A DNA stretch of 64,000 bases, from contig JACVVK020000013.1 of assembly GCA_018292915.2 (NCBI GenBank), positions 3,210,001 through 3,274,000 on the forward strand, written 5' to 3'. Below the pieces are notes generated by a model. It was not told where the DNA came from. It saw only the letters and a list, made by a program, of their open reading frames with translations, and ran no database searches. Made by a program: the position numbers and the translations under genes. This document shows, one piece after another, positions 1 through 9,465 of this stretch (the first letter of the stretch is position 1; every line of letters starts with the position of its first letter). This stretch comes from Batillaria attramentaria. Its lineage: Eukaryota > Mollusca > Gastropoda > Batillariidae.

Positions 1-196
1 GATAGTTCACTAACTTCTTAGCCTTTTCCACTGACATCAGGATACTTCTTTCCTGACGGCTCGTCTGTAGCCAAAAAACAAAAATGTGAGGGCTTCTTCT
101 TGTTGTCGTCATTGTCTCATGGTCACCATGATACGGTGATCATGACAATGAATGACGTGAGAGTGTGCGACAGAATGACGGCTGGATGAGCGAGTG

Positions 197-199
<3 letters not shown>

Positions 200-273
<74 letters not shown>
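200..273. repeat. (TG)n microsatellite
   Basis: About 37 uninterrupted TG units. No coding content; flanks 1-199 and 274-422 show nothing recognisable. Confidence 0.97.
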
Positions 274-275
<2 letters not shown>

Positions 276-422
276 AACTTCAGCATCCTGGAACTAACCC
301 TTCATTTCTCATGACTGGTAACTACATGTCATCGTTTGTGTTTGATTCCTGTATGGTGTGAGTGTGTGAGTATGCGTGGATGGTTGATTGATTGCAGCAT
401 GGGTTGCTCAGCTTTGCACCGC

Positions 423-818
423 TGTGACGTCGCTAACTGTAGACTGTCGCTAACTGCAGACAGATCGCAGAAACTGATGATAACTGGGATACATCACTAA
501 TTTGGTAATTAAATCACAAAGATAATGTTAACACGCCTTCACCTAAGGATTTGTTGATCAATAAAAGCAGCAAACATAACGTAGTTTAATAATTTGCGTT
601 CCGTGATAATTTAATGAGAACTCCCGAACTAACGCGGTGCTGACCTTGACCTCGAGTGCGCGCGAGGTACAGGCGCGCGATTTGCAAGAATGGCGTGCAC
701 GTTTGCGTCCCGCCGGAATGTGTATAACGAGATGAGGAGTGCGGGGAGTGCTCCTTATTTCCCACATGCGCCTACCACTTTCTGCAGTTAGCGACAGTCT
801 GCAGTTAGCGACGTAACA
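423..818. mobile_element. MITE with 38-bp terminal inverted repeats
   Basis: The first 38 bases (from TGTGACGTCGCTAAC) and the reverse complement of the last 38 (from TGTTACGTCGCTAAC) differ at only two positions. Each arm contains an internal direct repeat of the GTCGCTAACTG type. The same six bases, CACCGC, flank both ends (417-422 and 819-824), consistent with a target-site duplication. The 396-bp body has no convincing ORF. This is the layout of a non-autonomous DNA transposon. The superfamily is not assigned: 6-bp duplications are unusual and the true duplication could be longer with shorter arms. Confidence 0.8.
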
Positions 819-1192
819 CACCGCCTCAACGGCCATACACCACACCCTGACAATAGAAACACACGGTAACTTTGTTGTAGTGTAGTCGGGCGCGAAACGG
901 CTACATTGTAAAGATTTCGTGGCAAATTGATATCAACCGTACTATGGAAAAGAATGTTACTCCTCCCACCCCCTCCACAACCCCCTCCACCCCCCCTCAC
1001 CCATTTTCCTTCTCCTACATTACATAAGCCGGTAACCATGCAACCACTCAGTCCTTCACAGACGGGAAGGGCCTTGGCAATACCGCGGTTGCCGATTCTC
1101 GTTATAGCGCGTGAACATGCGTGAACGTGCGCGATTTTGGACCGAGACTAGGCTTGACAGACTCGGCATGTGGGCTACTCGAGTCACACACG

Positions 1193-1526
1193 ATGCCGCA
1201 CTACCGCTGCGTTGCGATCGGCTGTCAAAATGGCTCGAGAAAAATTAGATAAGCTGGAGAAATTCCCAGAGACGGTCTTACTTAATGGTGAGGTCGTCCA
1301 GTTTGAGCCCTTTTCTTCAAAAGTTTCAAGAAATTTGTGGATAAAAGCGATTCGAAGGCAGAACGTCGACCCGTCTCGGTGGCCTAGCGTGTGCAGCCGC
1401 CATTTCGTCGGGTACAAGCGGACAAATTCTGTCCCGGTACCTACATTGTTTGAACACAATGGTTATGGAACCAAAAATCAAGAAAGAAAGACTTTCATTT
1501 CCAAGCAAAAGTTCAGTTCGCACTGA
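1193..1526 (+). pseudogene. THAP zinc-finger domain fragment, frameshifted
   Basis: The reading frame opens with MPHYRCVAIGCQNGS, giving the first two zinc ligands of a THAP (C2CH) finger as C-x4-C. At the A-rich run near 1240 the frame hits a stop. The rest of the domain continues in another frame: FPETV, then LWIKAIRRQNVDPSRW and SVCSRHF, the C-x2-H half of the finger. THAP domains are about 90-residue DNA-binding modules common in transposases and in genes domesticated from them. The shift makes this copy non-functional unless it is an assembly error in the homopolymer. No downstream transposase is visible. Confidence 0.7.
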
Positions 1527-1607
1527 TAAACAGCCAAAGTGCTTGAATAAAAATTAGTGGCAAGCCACAAGTCACAGGTCGACTCAGTTGACCTTTACAC
1601 CGCCTAC

Positions 1608-1785
1608 CTCTCGGTTGAAGCGACTGCCGATCTGCTTCAAGGGCTAGAGTGATAAGCTGCGCTTTTGTGTAGCCACTAAAACGCACGCCCCTGTCTTTCA
1701 GATATTTTTTCAGTTCAGGAACTTTCATTGATTTAATTTTATCGCGAACATCTTCGCCGGTCGAAACGCTCACGTTGCTCGCCAT
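1608..1785 (-). CDS. SAP-domain exon (putative first coding exon)
   Basis: On the minus strand an ATG at 1785 opens MASNVSVSTGEDVRDKIKSM, followed by VPELKKYLKDRGVRFSGYTK and AQLITLALEAD. This matches the two-helix SAP motif (V-x-x-L-K-x-x-L-x-x-R-G, then S/G-x-K-x-x-L-I-x-x-A), a short DNA-binding module. The frame stays open to a plausible donor (GAG|GTAGGC, GT at 1607-1606). It faces the THAP fragment and both lie inside the same inverted-repeat pair, so it is probably transposon-derived rather than a host gene. No further exon is found. Confidence 0.55.
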
Positions 1786-1871
1786 CGCATGCGTAGCCCA
1801 CATCAGGAGGACCGTTCGCGTCTCCGGCGCTGGAGAGCACCCGACTCTTCGTAACCGGCAACCGCGGTATT

Positions 1872-2330
1872 AGCACTATACTTTTTGCGTTTTCTGGTTT
1901 AGAATACCACCACCACCACCACAAACATCAACAACAACAACAACAACAACAAGGTTGACCAAAGATGGATTCCGATATTGTGTCTCAAGGTGTCGCTTTG
2001 CATTTTATTGTATTAAACAAGTCGGGAACAACTGTTCCCGCAGAAACATAACCAGATCTGCTTCACTGTGACAAACAAATATGCAATCGTCACTAGAACT
2101 ACCAAAGAAAGCATTGCTAAGTCCGACAGAATTCATTAGAAATAGCAAAATCGTTAAGTATGTCATGTAGATATGTTTGTAACTATGTTGGCATGTTTCA
2201 CCTTACACACGTGCACTATTGTTTGTGTTCGTTCTTTTGTAACATATGCGATGTGCAGTTTGGACTGTTGTGATTTCTTCCGTCCTACATGTGTTTTTGT
2301 CATTCTGTACGTGTAAGAGTCATGTGACAG
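1872..2330. other. Non-coding spacer with CAC and CAA trinucleotide runs
   Basis: A (CAC)n run and a (CAA)n run lie at about 1908-1952. The rest is AT-rich sequence in which I see no gene or element. Confidence 0.6.
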
Positions 2331-2820
2331 GGGATTTGGTCTAGTGGTTAAGGCATCCGACTTCGGATCCTGAGCTGCCGGGTTCGAGTCCCCGGTGGGC
2401 AGGAATATGGTGGGATTTTTCCTTCCCATATCGAGTCTAATCCATGTGCAGACTCGTTTGCGGTGCCTGTCTCGCCTTCGTGTACACACGCACGCACAAA
2501 CATCAAGTGTGCGCGCTAAAAATCCCACGTTCATCTTTCGAAGAAGAGGAGGCTGTGGCCGGTGGCGTGGTAAACAGAAATACTGTCGCACGCACCAGAG
2601 TGAATAGCAGGGTGGAGGTTTGCACACAAAGTAGCGCTTAACGGCAGCAGGCTTTCACTGCTTCGTCCTCCAGCCCTGCGGCGCCGTGAGCATTTCAGCA
2701 GAGATGGATATGTGCGCCGAGGAGAAGTCTACCATACCATACCATATATGATGCATTACTTGACATTCCTCCGTACCCCAAATGGGGAGAAAGGAATAAA
2801 ATCTTTGAATGTTTGAATCA
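2331..2820 (+). mobile_element. tRNA-derived SINE, Arg(TCG)-like head
   Basis: The head at 2331-2402 reads like a tRNA: a B box GGTTCGAGTCC and an anticodon-loop segment GACTTCGGATC resembling tRNA-Arg(TCG). A non-tRNA body follows. The 3' end around 2775-2820 (a CCCC...GGGG hairpin, then AATAAAATCTTTGAATG) looks like a LINE-type tail. The acceptor stem is not paired, so it is not called as a functional tRNA gene. Confidence 0.7.
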
Positions 2821-3149
2821 AACCTGGCTGGGATATTACAAATAAGCAATGCTATAATATAAAACACGGTAACATTTGCGCGGCACACTACTTGGTAACT
2901 GACGTCAGCTCTTGCACAACACGCGTGCCCCGTGAATAAATTGCGTCAGGTGACAGGTCCTGTTGCAAACAGTTGTCTCCCTCTCTCTTGGATCTACAGC
3001 CCGCATCAGTCCATGGTGAATTGCCAGATAATTTAACTCTTTCTGTGCTGAGGTCCCCGTCTGGGGCCCTCACGTTCACAACACTTTGATGCAGAGGTCT
3101 CATTTCTGGGATCAGCAGCTTTCTGTTTTTATTCTCAGTCGTGACATAA
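2821..3149. other. No recognisable gene
   Basis: A 100-codon open frame runs on the minus strand (2888-3190), but its product matches no family I recognise and it lies next to a transposon arm. It is not annotated as a gene. Confidence 0.5.
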
Positions 3150-3285
3150 AGAGTGAAACCAAAGACCTTGGAATCAGAAAGACGCGTCACTCCTGCCCTC
3201 GTAAGAGAGACATATAGCGGGACAACGCGAAGAGTTGTCTGCCCGCATTAGCGCGCATCCTAGATCTGGCCCCTATAGTGATAGC

Positions 3286-3369
3286 ATGGCGGAAAGTGGA
3301 AAGCGATCACAAAAGCCGGGCTTGCAATTGTGTTCTGCGCCGAATTGTTCAAATAACAGACAAATATAA
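3286..3369 (+). pseudogene. THAP domain N-terminal fragment (left arm)
   Basis: The open frame reads MAESGKRSQK then LCSAPNCSNNRQ, giving the C-x4-C start of a THAP finger, and stops at TAA after 27 codons. FGIPVEK in another frame suggests that a frameshift interrupted the domain. Confidence 0.6.
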
Positions 3370-3581
3370 ACGGGGAAATACTTCTTTTGGTATTCCTGTT
3401 GAAAAACAACCATTTTCCCCCCGCTTTCTTGTTAAAAAAAAAAAAAAACTCAAGTGCTACGTGTGCATGCAGTGTAAACAAACAGTAAACACACGCGGCT
3501 GACGCAGATACAGCGTAATTTTTTTTCCGGACAACTTTACAAATCACGGTGACTTAAACTGTGCTAGCGGCTAGCTGCATC

Positions 3582-3620
<39 letters not shown>

Positions 3621-4429
3621 TGTCACTCATACGGCGGCAGGTACGTTCATCGGCACTTTTTCCAGTTCACATACTGTTGGGGGGAAATCTGTAGGTATGC
3701 ATGTACAGAACTCTTTTCTTGTTGTTTTGTTGGCGGTGGTGTATTATTTTTAACTTTACAAATAACGTTGACTTGACCTGTGCTAGCGGCAAGTTGCACT
3801 GATCCACACACACACACACACACAGAACAAAATCATCCGGCTGAACTTCATTCTATCCATTGTAAAACCATATCACAACATAGATTCTGCTGGATCGTCG
3901 GTCGCAGATATGATTAATGCTGAGAGCAGGAAGTATTCAGCGGATGCGTCCGGGCCATATTTGGATCTCTCGCACAGCTATTCGATCTTTCTGTGTTCCG
4001 TACTAGTTTTATTTGAACACTGACATCGAACGAAATGCACTACGTAGCCTACGTACAGCAGTGAAAGCCAAACTAGATCTTTCGTTCGTTCTCCGGAACT
4101 TTGAAAATACTTATGTTTTCCATAGGCCGGTCTAAAACACATGCGAAATATATGGGGGAGACCACCTGTCAGTCGCTGACATCTTCTTTTTTGTTTATGA
4201 TGTTTTACGGCGGCTAGTGTAGGGTTGGGTCAAACAAACAGACACTTTTTACAAGCATGCGGATTCTATACTAAATTTATGCCAGTCACATGTCGTGGAT
4301 GCGGCGATTTTGGTTTTCACGTGTGATGCTGTGTGTTAGGTTTGGGAGAAAACATAATCTTGGCTCCAACTTCGATACCGATCTCGGCTCCAACTTCGAT
4401 ATCGTAGGCATACATACCTCTTTTTTTCA

Positions 4430-4551
4430 AGGGGGAAATCTAAAGAAAGGTTTTCCCGTCCCTGGTGTTCGCTTCTGACAGCAAATCGGCGCTGCACACC
4501 ATTGCACGCCCGAATTTTTGCGTGGTTTCTGGCTTTCTCCCATACTGCCAT
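4430..4551 (-). pseudogene. THAP domain N-terminal fragment (right arm)
   Basis: On the minus strand, QWCAAPICCQKRTPGTG continues to KPFFRFPP, the C-x4-C plus F-x-F-P signature of a THAP finger start, and then meets a stop. An overlapping frame supplies an upstream ATG (MAVWEKARNH). It differs clearly from the left-arm THAP fragment, so the two arms are not simple copies of each other. Confidence 0.55.
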
Positions 4552-4680
4552 TACTGCGTAGATCTGCGGGATGCGCGCTAATGCGCGCAGACAACTCTTA
4601 CGCGTTGTCCCTCAAAGGGAGGTAAGTGAACTATCTTTATGTTTCCAAGATCTTTGGTGAAACTAAATGACTGAAACAAG

Positions 4681-5128
4681 CTGTTTTGCAAGCGTAGCGT
4701 AAAACGAGGGGACAAACCGAACTGAAGCTCAACACATACGTTACATCTCAGTTATGTGCTAGGGCCTAGTCCCACTTGTTGTCCAGAAAAAAAAAAAAAA
4801 AAAAAAAACACAATTATTGGAAGAGGAGAAATGGTGCTTTCTTTTGATTTATAATTTATAAGAATGTTTGCAGAAGTAGCAGGACAGGCCGCGGTTAGAA
4901 ACCCACAAAAAACGCGTTTTTTTCTGCGATGTCACGACAAAAGCGTTATGCTGCCGGTACCTTCTAATATGATATGAATGGCGCCGTAGCAAAACGGCCT
5001 TCTACTGGTCGAAGGGAAGCAACCATCCATTAGTATGCTAGTGGGAAAACCTCTCAGCATAGAGAGAGAGTTAACACTTGCACCAAAGATCGTCCCACGG
5101 TCTATATAGAGCTTATCAAGATCGTACA

Positions 5129-5129
<1 letters not shown>
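4681..5129. other. Non-coding spacer
   Basis: It contains a 23-base A run at about 4786-4809. No gene or element is recognised. Confidence 0.5.

Positions 5130-5208
<79 letters not shown>
5130..5208. repeat. (TG)n microsatellite
   Basis: An uninterrupted TG tract. The ORFs across it are artefacts of dinucleotide repeats. Confidence 0.97.
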
Positions 5209-5210
<2 letters not shown>

Positions 5211-5353
5211 AACACCGAATCCCCGTAATGAGCAAATCGATATGTAACCCAACATTTACAGGTGAGAAACAAGCCTGTTCTGTGCACGCCAGCTTAATCG
5301 TCAACCGGATTTAACACTATCCCCCAGTACATCTACGATTGAAATCCACAATT

Positions 5354-5445
<92 letters not shown>

Positions 5446-5462
5446 TAGAGAGGGGGGGGGGG

Positions 5463-5493
<31 letters not shown>

Positions 5494-5750
5494 GGAGAGA
5501 GAGAGAGAGAGAGAGAGAGAGTTGGTTAGTTTGTTATTTAGGGCTTAACGCCGCGCAAGCAGAGAGAGAGCGAGAGAGAGTGTGTGTGCGTGTGTATGTG
5601 AAACACCAAATCCCCGTAATGAGCAAAACGACATGTAACCCAACATTTCCAATACAGGTGAAAAACAATCCTGTTCTGTGCACACCAGCTTCATCGTCAA
5701 CCGGATGTAACACGATCCCGCACTACACCTACGATTGAAATCCACAATTC
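5204..5750. repeat. Tandem duplication of a microsatellite-flanking segment
   Basis: About 150 bp after the first TG tract (5204-5353, from ACACCGAATCCCCGTAATGAG to GATTGAAATCCACAATT) recurs at 5598-5749 with scattered substitutions. Between the copies lie a second TG tract (about 5355-5436), GA/G-rich tracts (5437-5521), and a short piece carrying GGGCTTAACGCCGCGCAAGC (about 5545-5564). Confidence 0.85.
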
Positions 5751-5911
5751 AGGGGCGTCATATATCATATGTTATTACCTCAAATTCGCAGGCAAACAAA
5801 GCTGATATAACGCACATACTGCAGCTGGCCACATCCATTTCCAGATTTCGGTTCCACTGGTATATTCTGCCCTGCCCACTGGAAGGAAAAACAGCTTGCA
5901 ATCGCAGAAGA

Positions 5912-5912
5912 G

Positions 5913-5985
<73 letters not shown>

Positions 5986-6004
5986 GGCTTAACGCCGCGC
6001 AAGC
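5912..6004 (-). repeat. (GTTA)n microsatellite attached to a SINE-type end motif
   Basis: About 18 GTTA units run directly into GGGCTTAACGCCGCGCAAGC. The same motif beside GTTA-like repeats occurs at 5524-5564 and 43540-43598. Read on the minus strand, this is GCTTGCGCGGCGTTAAGCCC followed by (TAAC)n, the form of a retroposon 3' end with a tetranucleotide tail. Confidence 0.7.
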
Positions 6005-6224
6005 AACAAAGGCTAATTCGAGGCTAGCAGATGTTAGTAGGTCTACTTGTGGTACATTTGAACGCGACGCGCTGTATAGTTGGGACTGTCTCGATTCTTT
6101 TCCAAAATCTTCATATTGTCAACTTTCAATACGATTAACTGTACATCCGATATGTAAAAATATAGTCTTCACGCGGTGTATTGGGTTTTGAAGAAGAACA
6201 GAAATTTAGCAGTAATTTAGGGTT

Positions 6225-6553
6225 TAAACGGGCCAATTCTAGTTTGGAACAGTTTCACTCTTGAGTGCGCCTGTGCGATCGAAATAATCTATATTGATGA
6301 TTAATACAACTCGTAAAATTGTTTACACTTTACGTGCACATTTAAATTCTACGGATGTTGTTACACTACCGGAGCGCTCAGTGTGGTTGGCGCGTCATCG
6401 AGTACGCTTCTGTTGGCTCAGTGCCAGCATTACAGACGGTGTCACTGTCCAAGTGTCTAAGTGGTGTGATGATAGATACCACGAAAACAGCTCAGAACGA
6501 TCTGCGAGCATACAAACTGGTAGTTTTAGCCCCTTCAAATACTTCCACACATA
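6225..6553 (+). repeat. Block P copy upstream of gene A
   Basis: A conserved block of about 330 bp with GAGCGCTCAGTGTGGTTGG and CATCGAGTACGCTTCTG. It recurs upstream of genes B (21025-21296) and C (33392-33664) and, more diverged, inside intron 2 of B (24212-24549) and C (36851-37188). It ends at the TA (6552-6553) that is the empty target site of the MITE present in B and C. Its role is unknown; it could be a promoter-proximal element or an old transposon. Confidence 0.75.
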
Positions 6554-6589
6554 ACATTTAGGCCTTAGTTTTCAGGCTATTTGAAGACC

Positions 6590-8679
6590 ATGGCTGTCAA
6601 CAAACTGTTGCTTCTGACAATCATCTGTGTCACTGGACAGTCCGTCTGGTCACACGACATTTTCAAAAACGATCTGAGTGAGTTGAACATTTCTTGTTCA
6701 TTAGAATATTGACTGCTGTTGTGGTTTAATAACGTCCACCCTATAATGTGTGTATGAGGAAGGAATCGGGATATTGAGAGAGAGAGAGAGCTGTTACCTG
6801 TGATCTGTATCCTGTGTTACAGGTTGGTTGGTTGGTTGGTTGGTTGGTTGGTTGGTTCTGCTGGCTGGCTGGTTGGTTGATTATTTGGCGTTTCATGCCA
6901 TAAGAGTAATTGGAGATTCATGCCATAAGAGTAATTAGAGATAGCCTTAATGGGCGGGTTATGGGCTGCGTCACCATTACCACGAACAGCCCAGCCGAAC
7001 ACCATAGAATTCAGACAGACTGATAGGTCAACCACATTATTATTATTATCATTATCATTATTATTTCTTGTACTATTATTATGGACGCAGGCTGGCTGGA
7101 AAAGTTCTGTAAATCGGACAGTGACTGCGAGGCGGACCTGGCTGTGTGTTTCAAGGGGAAATGCCTCTGTAAACCTGGTTATTACTACTCCCGTACCAGG
7201 AACATCTGTCTGGACAGTGAGTGTTCTCTCGTTTGTAAACCTGGTTATTACTACTCCCGTACCAGGAACATCTGTCTGGACAGTGAGTGTTCTCTCGTCT
7301 GTAAACCTGGTTATTACTACTCCCGTACCAGGAACATCTGTCTGGACAGTGAGTGTTCTCTCGTCTGTAAACCTGGTTATTACCACTCCCGTACCAGGAA
7401 CATCTGTCTGGACAGTGAGTGTTCTCTCGTTAGTCGTTACACCAAACAAGAGTGAGAAATAAAGATGGAAGTTACCCGTAAGCTGTTGTCGGTCGAGGTT
7501 TGCCTGGGTGGCAAACTTTCCCATAAGTACCGTCCAAGTTACCGCGGTATGATTTGCGAAAGCAGACAAAAATGGAGTTTTTTCGCAACAAAGCAGTTTT
7601 TCGCGAAAACGTCGATTTGGTCGCGAAAAAACGGCAAACTTTTTTTCCGCGAAAAAGCGGCAATTTCCTTTTATCGCGAAAACATTTGAAAGGGATTTTT
7701 TTTTCGTCGGAAAAACTGACTGTTTCGCGAAAAAACTGCCTTTTTTTCCGCGAAAAAACTGCCTTTTTTCGCGATAAAAAACCAGAGGTTTCCGCGAAAA
7801 AAGTCAGTTTTTCTGCAGAAAAGATTTTTCCGCGAAAAAAGTAAAAGCAGTTTTTTCGCGAAAAAGCACCCGTCAGTTTGTTCGCGAAAAAACAGGGCGG
7901 TGGTTTTTTTCGCGAAAAAACTGACGGCGTTTTTTCGCGAAAACCTGACTGAGTGGGCTATGATACACCCCTCGCCAGTGCAAACTTTCAGTGAGTTAAC
8001 TATGAGTGCTTTACGTCCGAAAATAGTAAGGAAACAGAGAGCGAAAGTGTGAGTTACGGCTTTCCATATCCAACTCAGTGGTTTATGAGTAAGCTTAATT
8101 ATGACTTTACGAGTTCACAAAAACACACTCCAGTTACGTCATCGGTCAGCGGCCTTGAAATGGAGATTTCTGACCTTCTGCTAAAAACGCTGAAGATGGA
8201 TGAAAAATGAGGTGACGTTGACTGCATTTGGAAAGACGACGCAAAGGACAGCAAAACAATACACCAAACTCTACCTGGAAACGTGTAAACAAGACACATA
8301 GCCACCAACATCGCCACAAAACATATATATTTTCTGGCATGTTTTGACCACCATCGACCATGTCGACCACCACCCTCGACCATATCGACCACCACCATCG
8401 ACCATATCGACCACCACCATCGACCATGTCGACCACCACCATCGACCATGTCGACCACCACCCTCGACCATATCGACCACCACCATCGACCATATCGACC
8501 ACCACCATCGACCATGTCGACCACCACCATCGACCATGTCGACCACCACCCTCGACCATATCGACCACCACCCTCGACCATATCGACCACCACCGTCGAC
8601 TATATCGACCACCACCCTCGACCTTGTCGACCTCTACGGCGACATTGTCGACCATCACGGTCAATGCAAACCCTAATAC

Positions 8680-8710
<31 letters not shown>

Positions 8711-9410
8711 GCACACACACACACACTTCTCTCTTAAGCATATACTCTGCAAGGCGCCTCGTATTTTAAGTTGTTTGGTTTATGTAGCTTGTTGAATGTA
8801 GCTTAGATAATGTAATGACTGCCAAGCGTCAGTGACGCTGTTCTGTCTTCTGTTTTGTGTCTCACAAAACCAATGGATCGGAACCACAGCTCAAATTGTT
8901 TAAACTACCAAACACCCCCACACACATCATCATCACACAAACAATCATTGTCCCCAAAAATTGCGGAACCCACGCACAATGCCCCGTTCTGGGATATATG
9001 GGAGAACATGAACTTGGCGCAAGAATCTGGCCACGCAGATAGTAAACTTTGAAAGTATTCTTTCATTGTTGAATTTACTGAGATGGCAATTTGTTGCAAC
9101 AGTGTCATCTTCACATTTAATGTTGTTCGTCAAACTCGTAAAACAAGACAGCACACAGTGGTTTTCTTTTCTCGGTGTCGGTGGAAATGGTCTATGTAAA
9201 AAGGTCTATCATAATGAGCGCTTGGATCAATAGATTGGATTTTTGAAGAGAAAAGAAAATGTTCGTGGTATAAACAGCTTACATGATTAGTTCTCGTGGT
9301 TTACGGCTAAAGACTAACTACTAAAAGCTACTCAAACAATCGAACCATCGAGGGGTTTGTCTTTCGCCGTAAACCACGAGAACTAATTATGTAAGCTCTA
9401 CACACACACG

Positions 9411-9465
<55 letters not shown>

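Larger units (their letters stand above)
1079..1871. mobile_element. Short DNA-transposon derivative carrying THAP and SAP fragments
   Basis: A 16-bp inverted pair (AATACCGCGGTTGCCG at 1079-1094 and its complement at 1856-1871) brackets a THAP-domain fragment reading inward from the left and a SAP-domain exon reading inward from the right. THAP DNA-binding domains are known in P-type and Kolobok-type transposases. SAP domains occur at the N-terminus of YqaJ/SWIM nuclease-like proteins found in some elements of this kind. The inference is an internal-deletion derivative keeping the 5' ends of two convergent ORFs. No target-site duplication is obvious, so the boundaries are provisional. Confidence 0.45.
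3150..4680. mobile_element. THAP-bearing fold-back DNA transposon
   Basis: Long inverted arms face each other. The best-preserved stretch, 3218-3268, starts GGGACAACGCG-AAGAGTTG and contains GCGCGCATCC and AGATCT. Its reverse complement is at about 4560-4612. Weaker inverted similarity extends outward to roughly 3150 and 4680. Just inside each arm a different THAP N-terminal fragment points inward. A partial inverted copy of 3218-4189 lies at 40331-41090, showing that it is a dispersed element. It belongs to the THAP transposase group (P or Kolobok type), superfamily unproven. CA microsatellites at about 3584-3616 and 3806-3824 are internal. Confidence 0.7.

Noticed and set aside
2334..2402. 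tRNA-like sequences in SINE heads as genuine tRNA genes
   Set aside because: A and B boxes and anticodon-like loops are present, but acceptor stems do not pair and each is fused to a SINE body.
2888..3190. 100-codon minus-strand ORF
   Set aside because: No recognisable family, no splice or start support, beside a transposon arm.
5078..5738. Long ORFs rich in Cys/Val or His/Thr across TG/CA tracts here and at other microsatellites
   Set aside because: Dinucleotide repeats are open in several frames by composition; no start context, domain or splice support.
6950..7462. 170-codon ORF in another frame over the exon 2 repeat (and its minus-strand partner)
   Set aside because: Shadow frame of the 66-bp repeat; the in-phase frame has the cysteine pattern and matching splice phases.
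8099..8795. Multiple 110-190 codon ORFs on both strands over the 22-bp repeat
   Set aside because: All are products of the minisatellite inside intron 2 of gene A.
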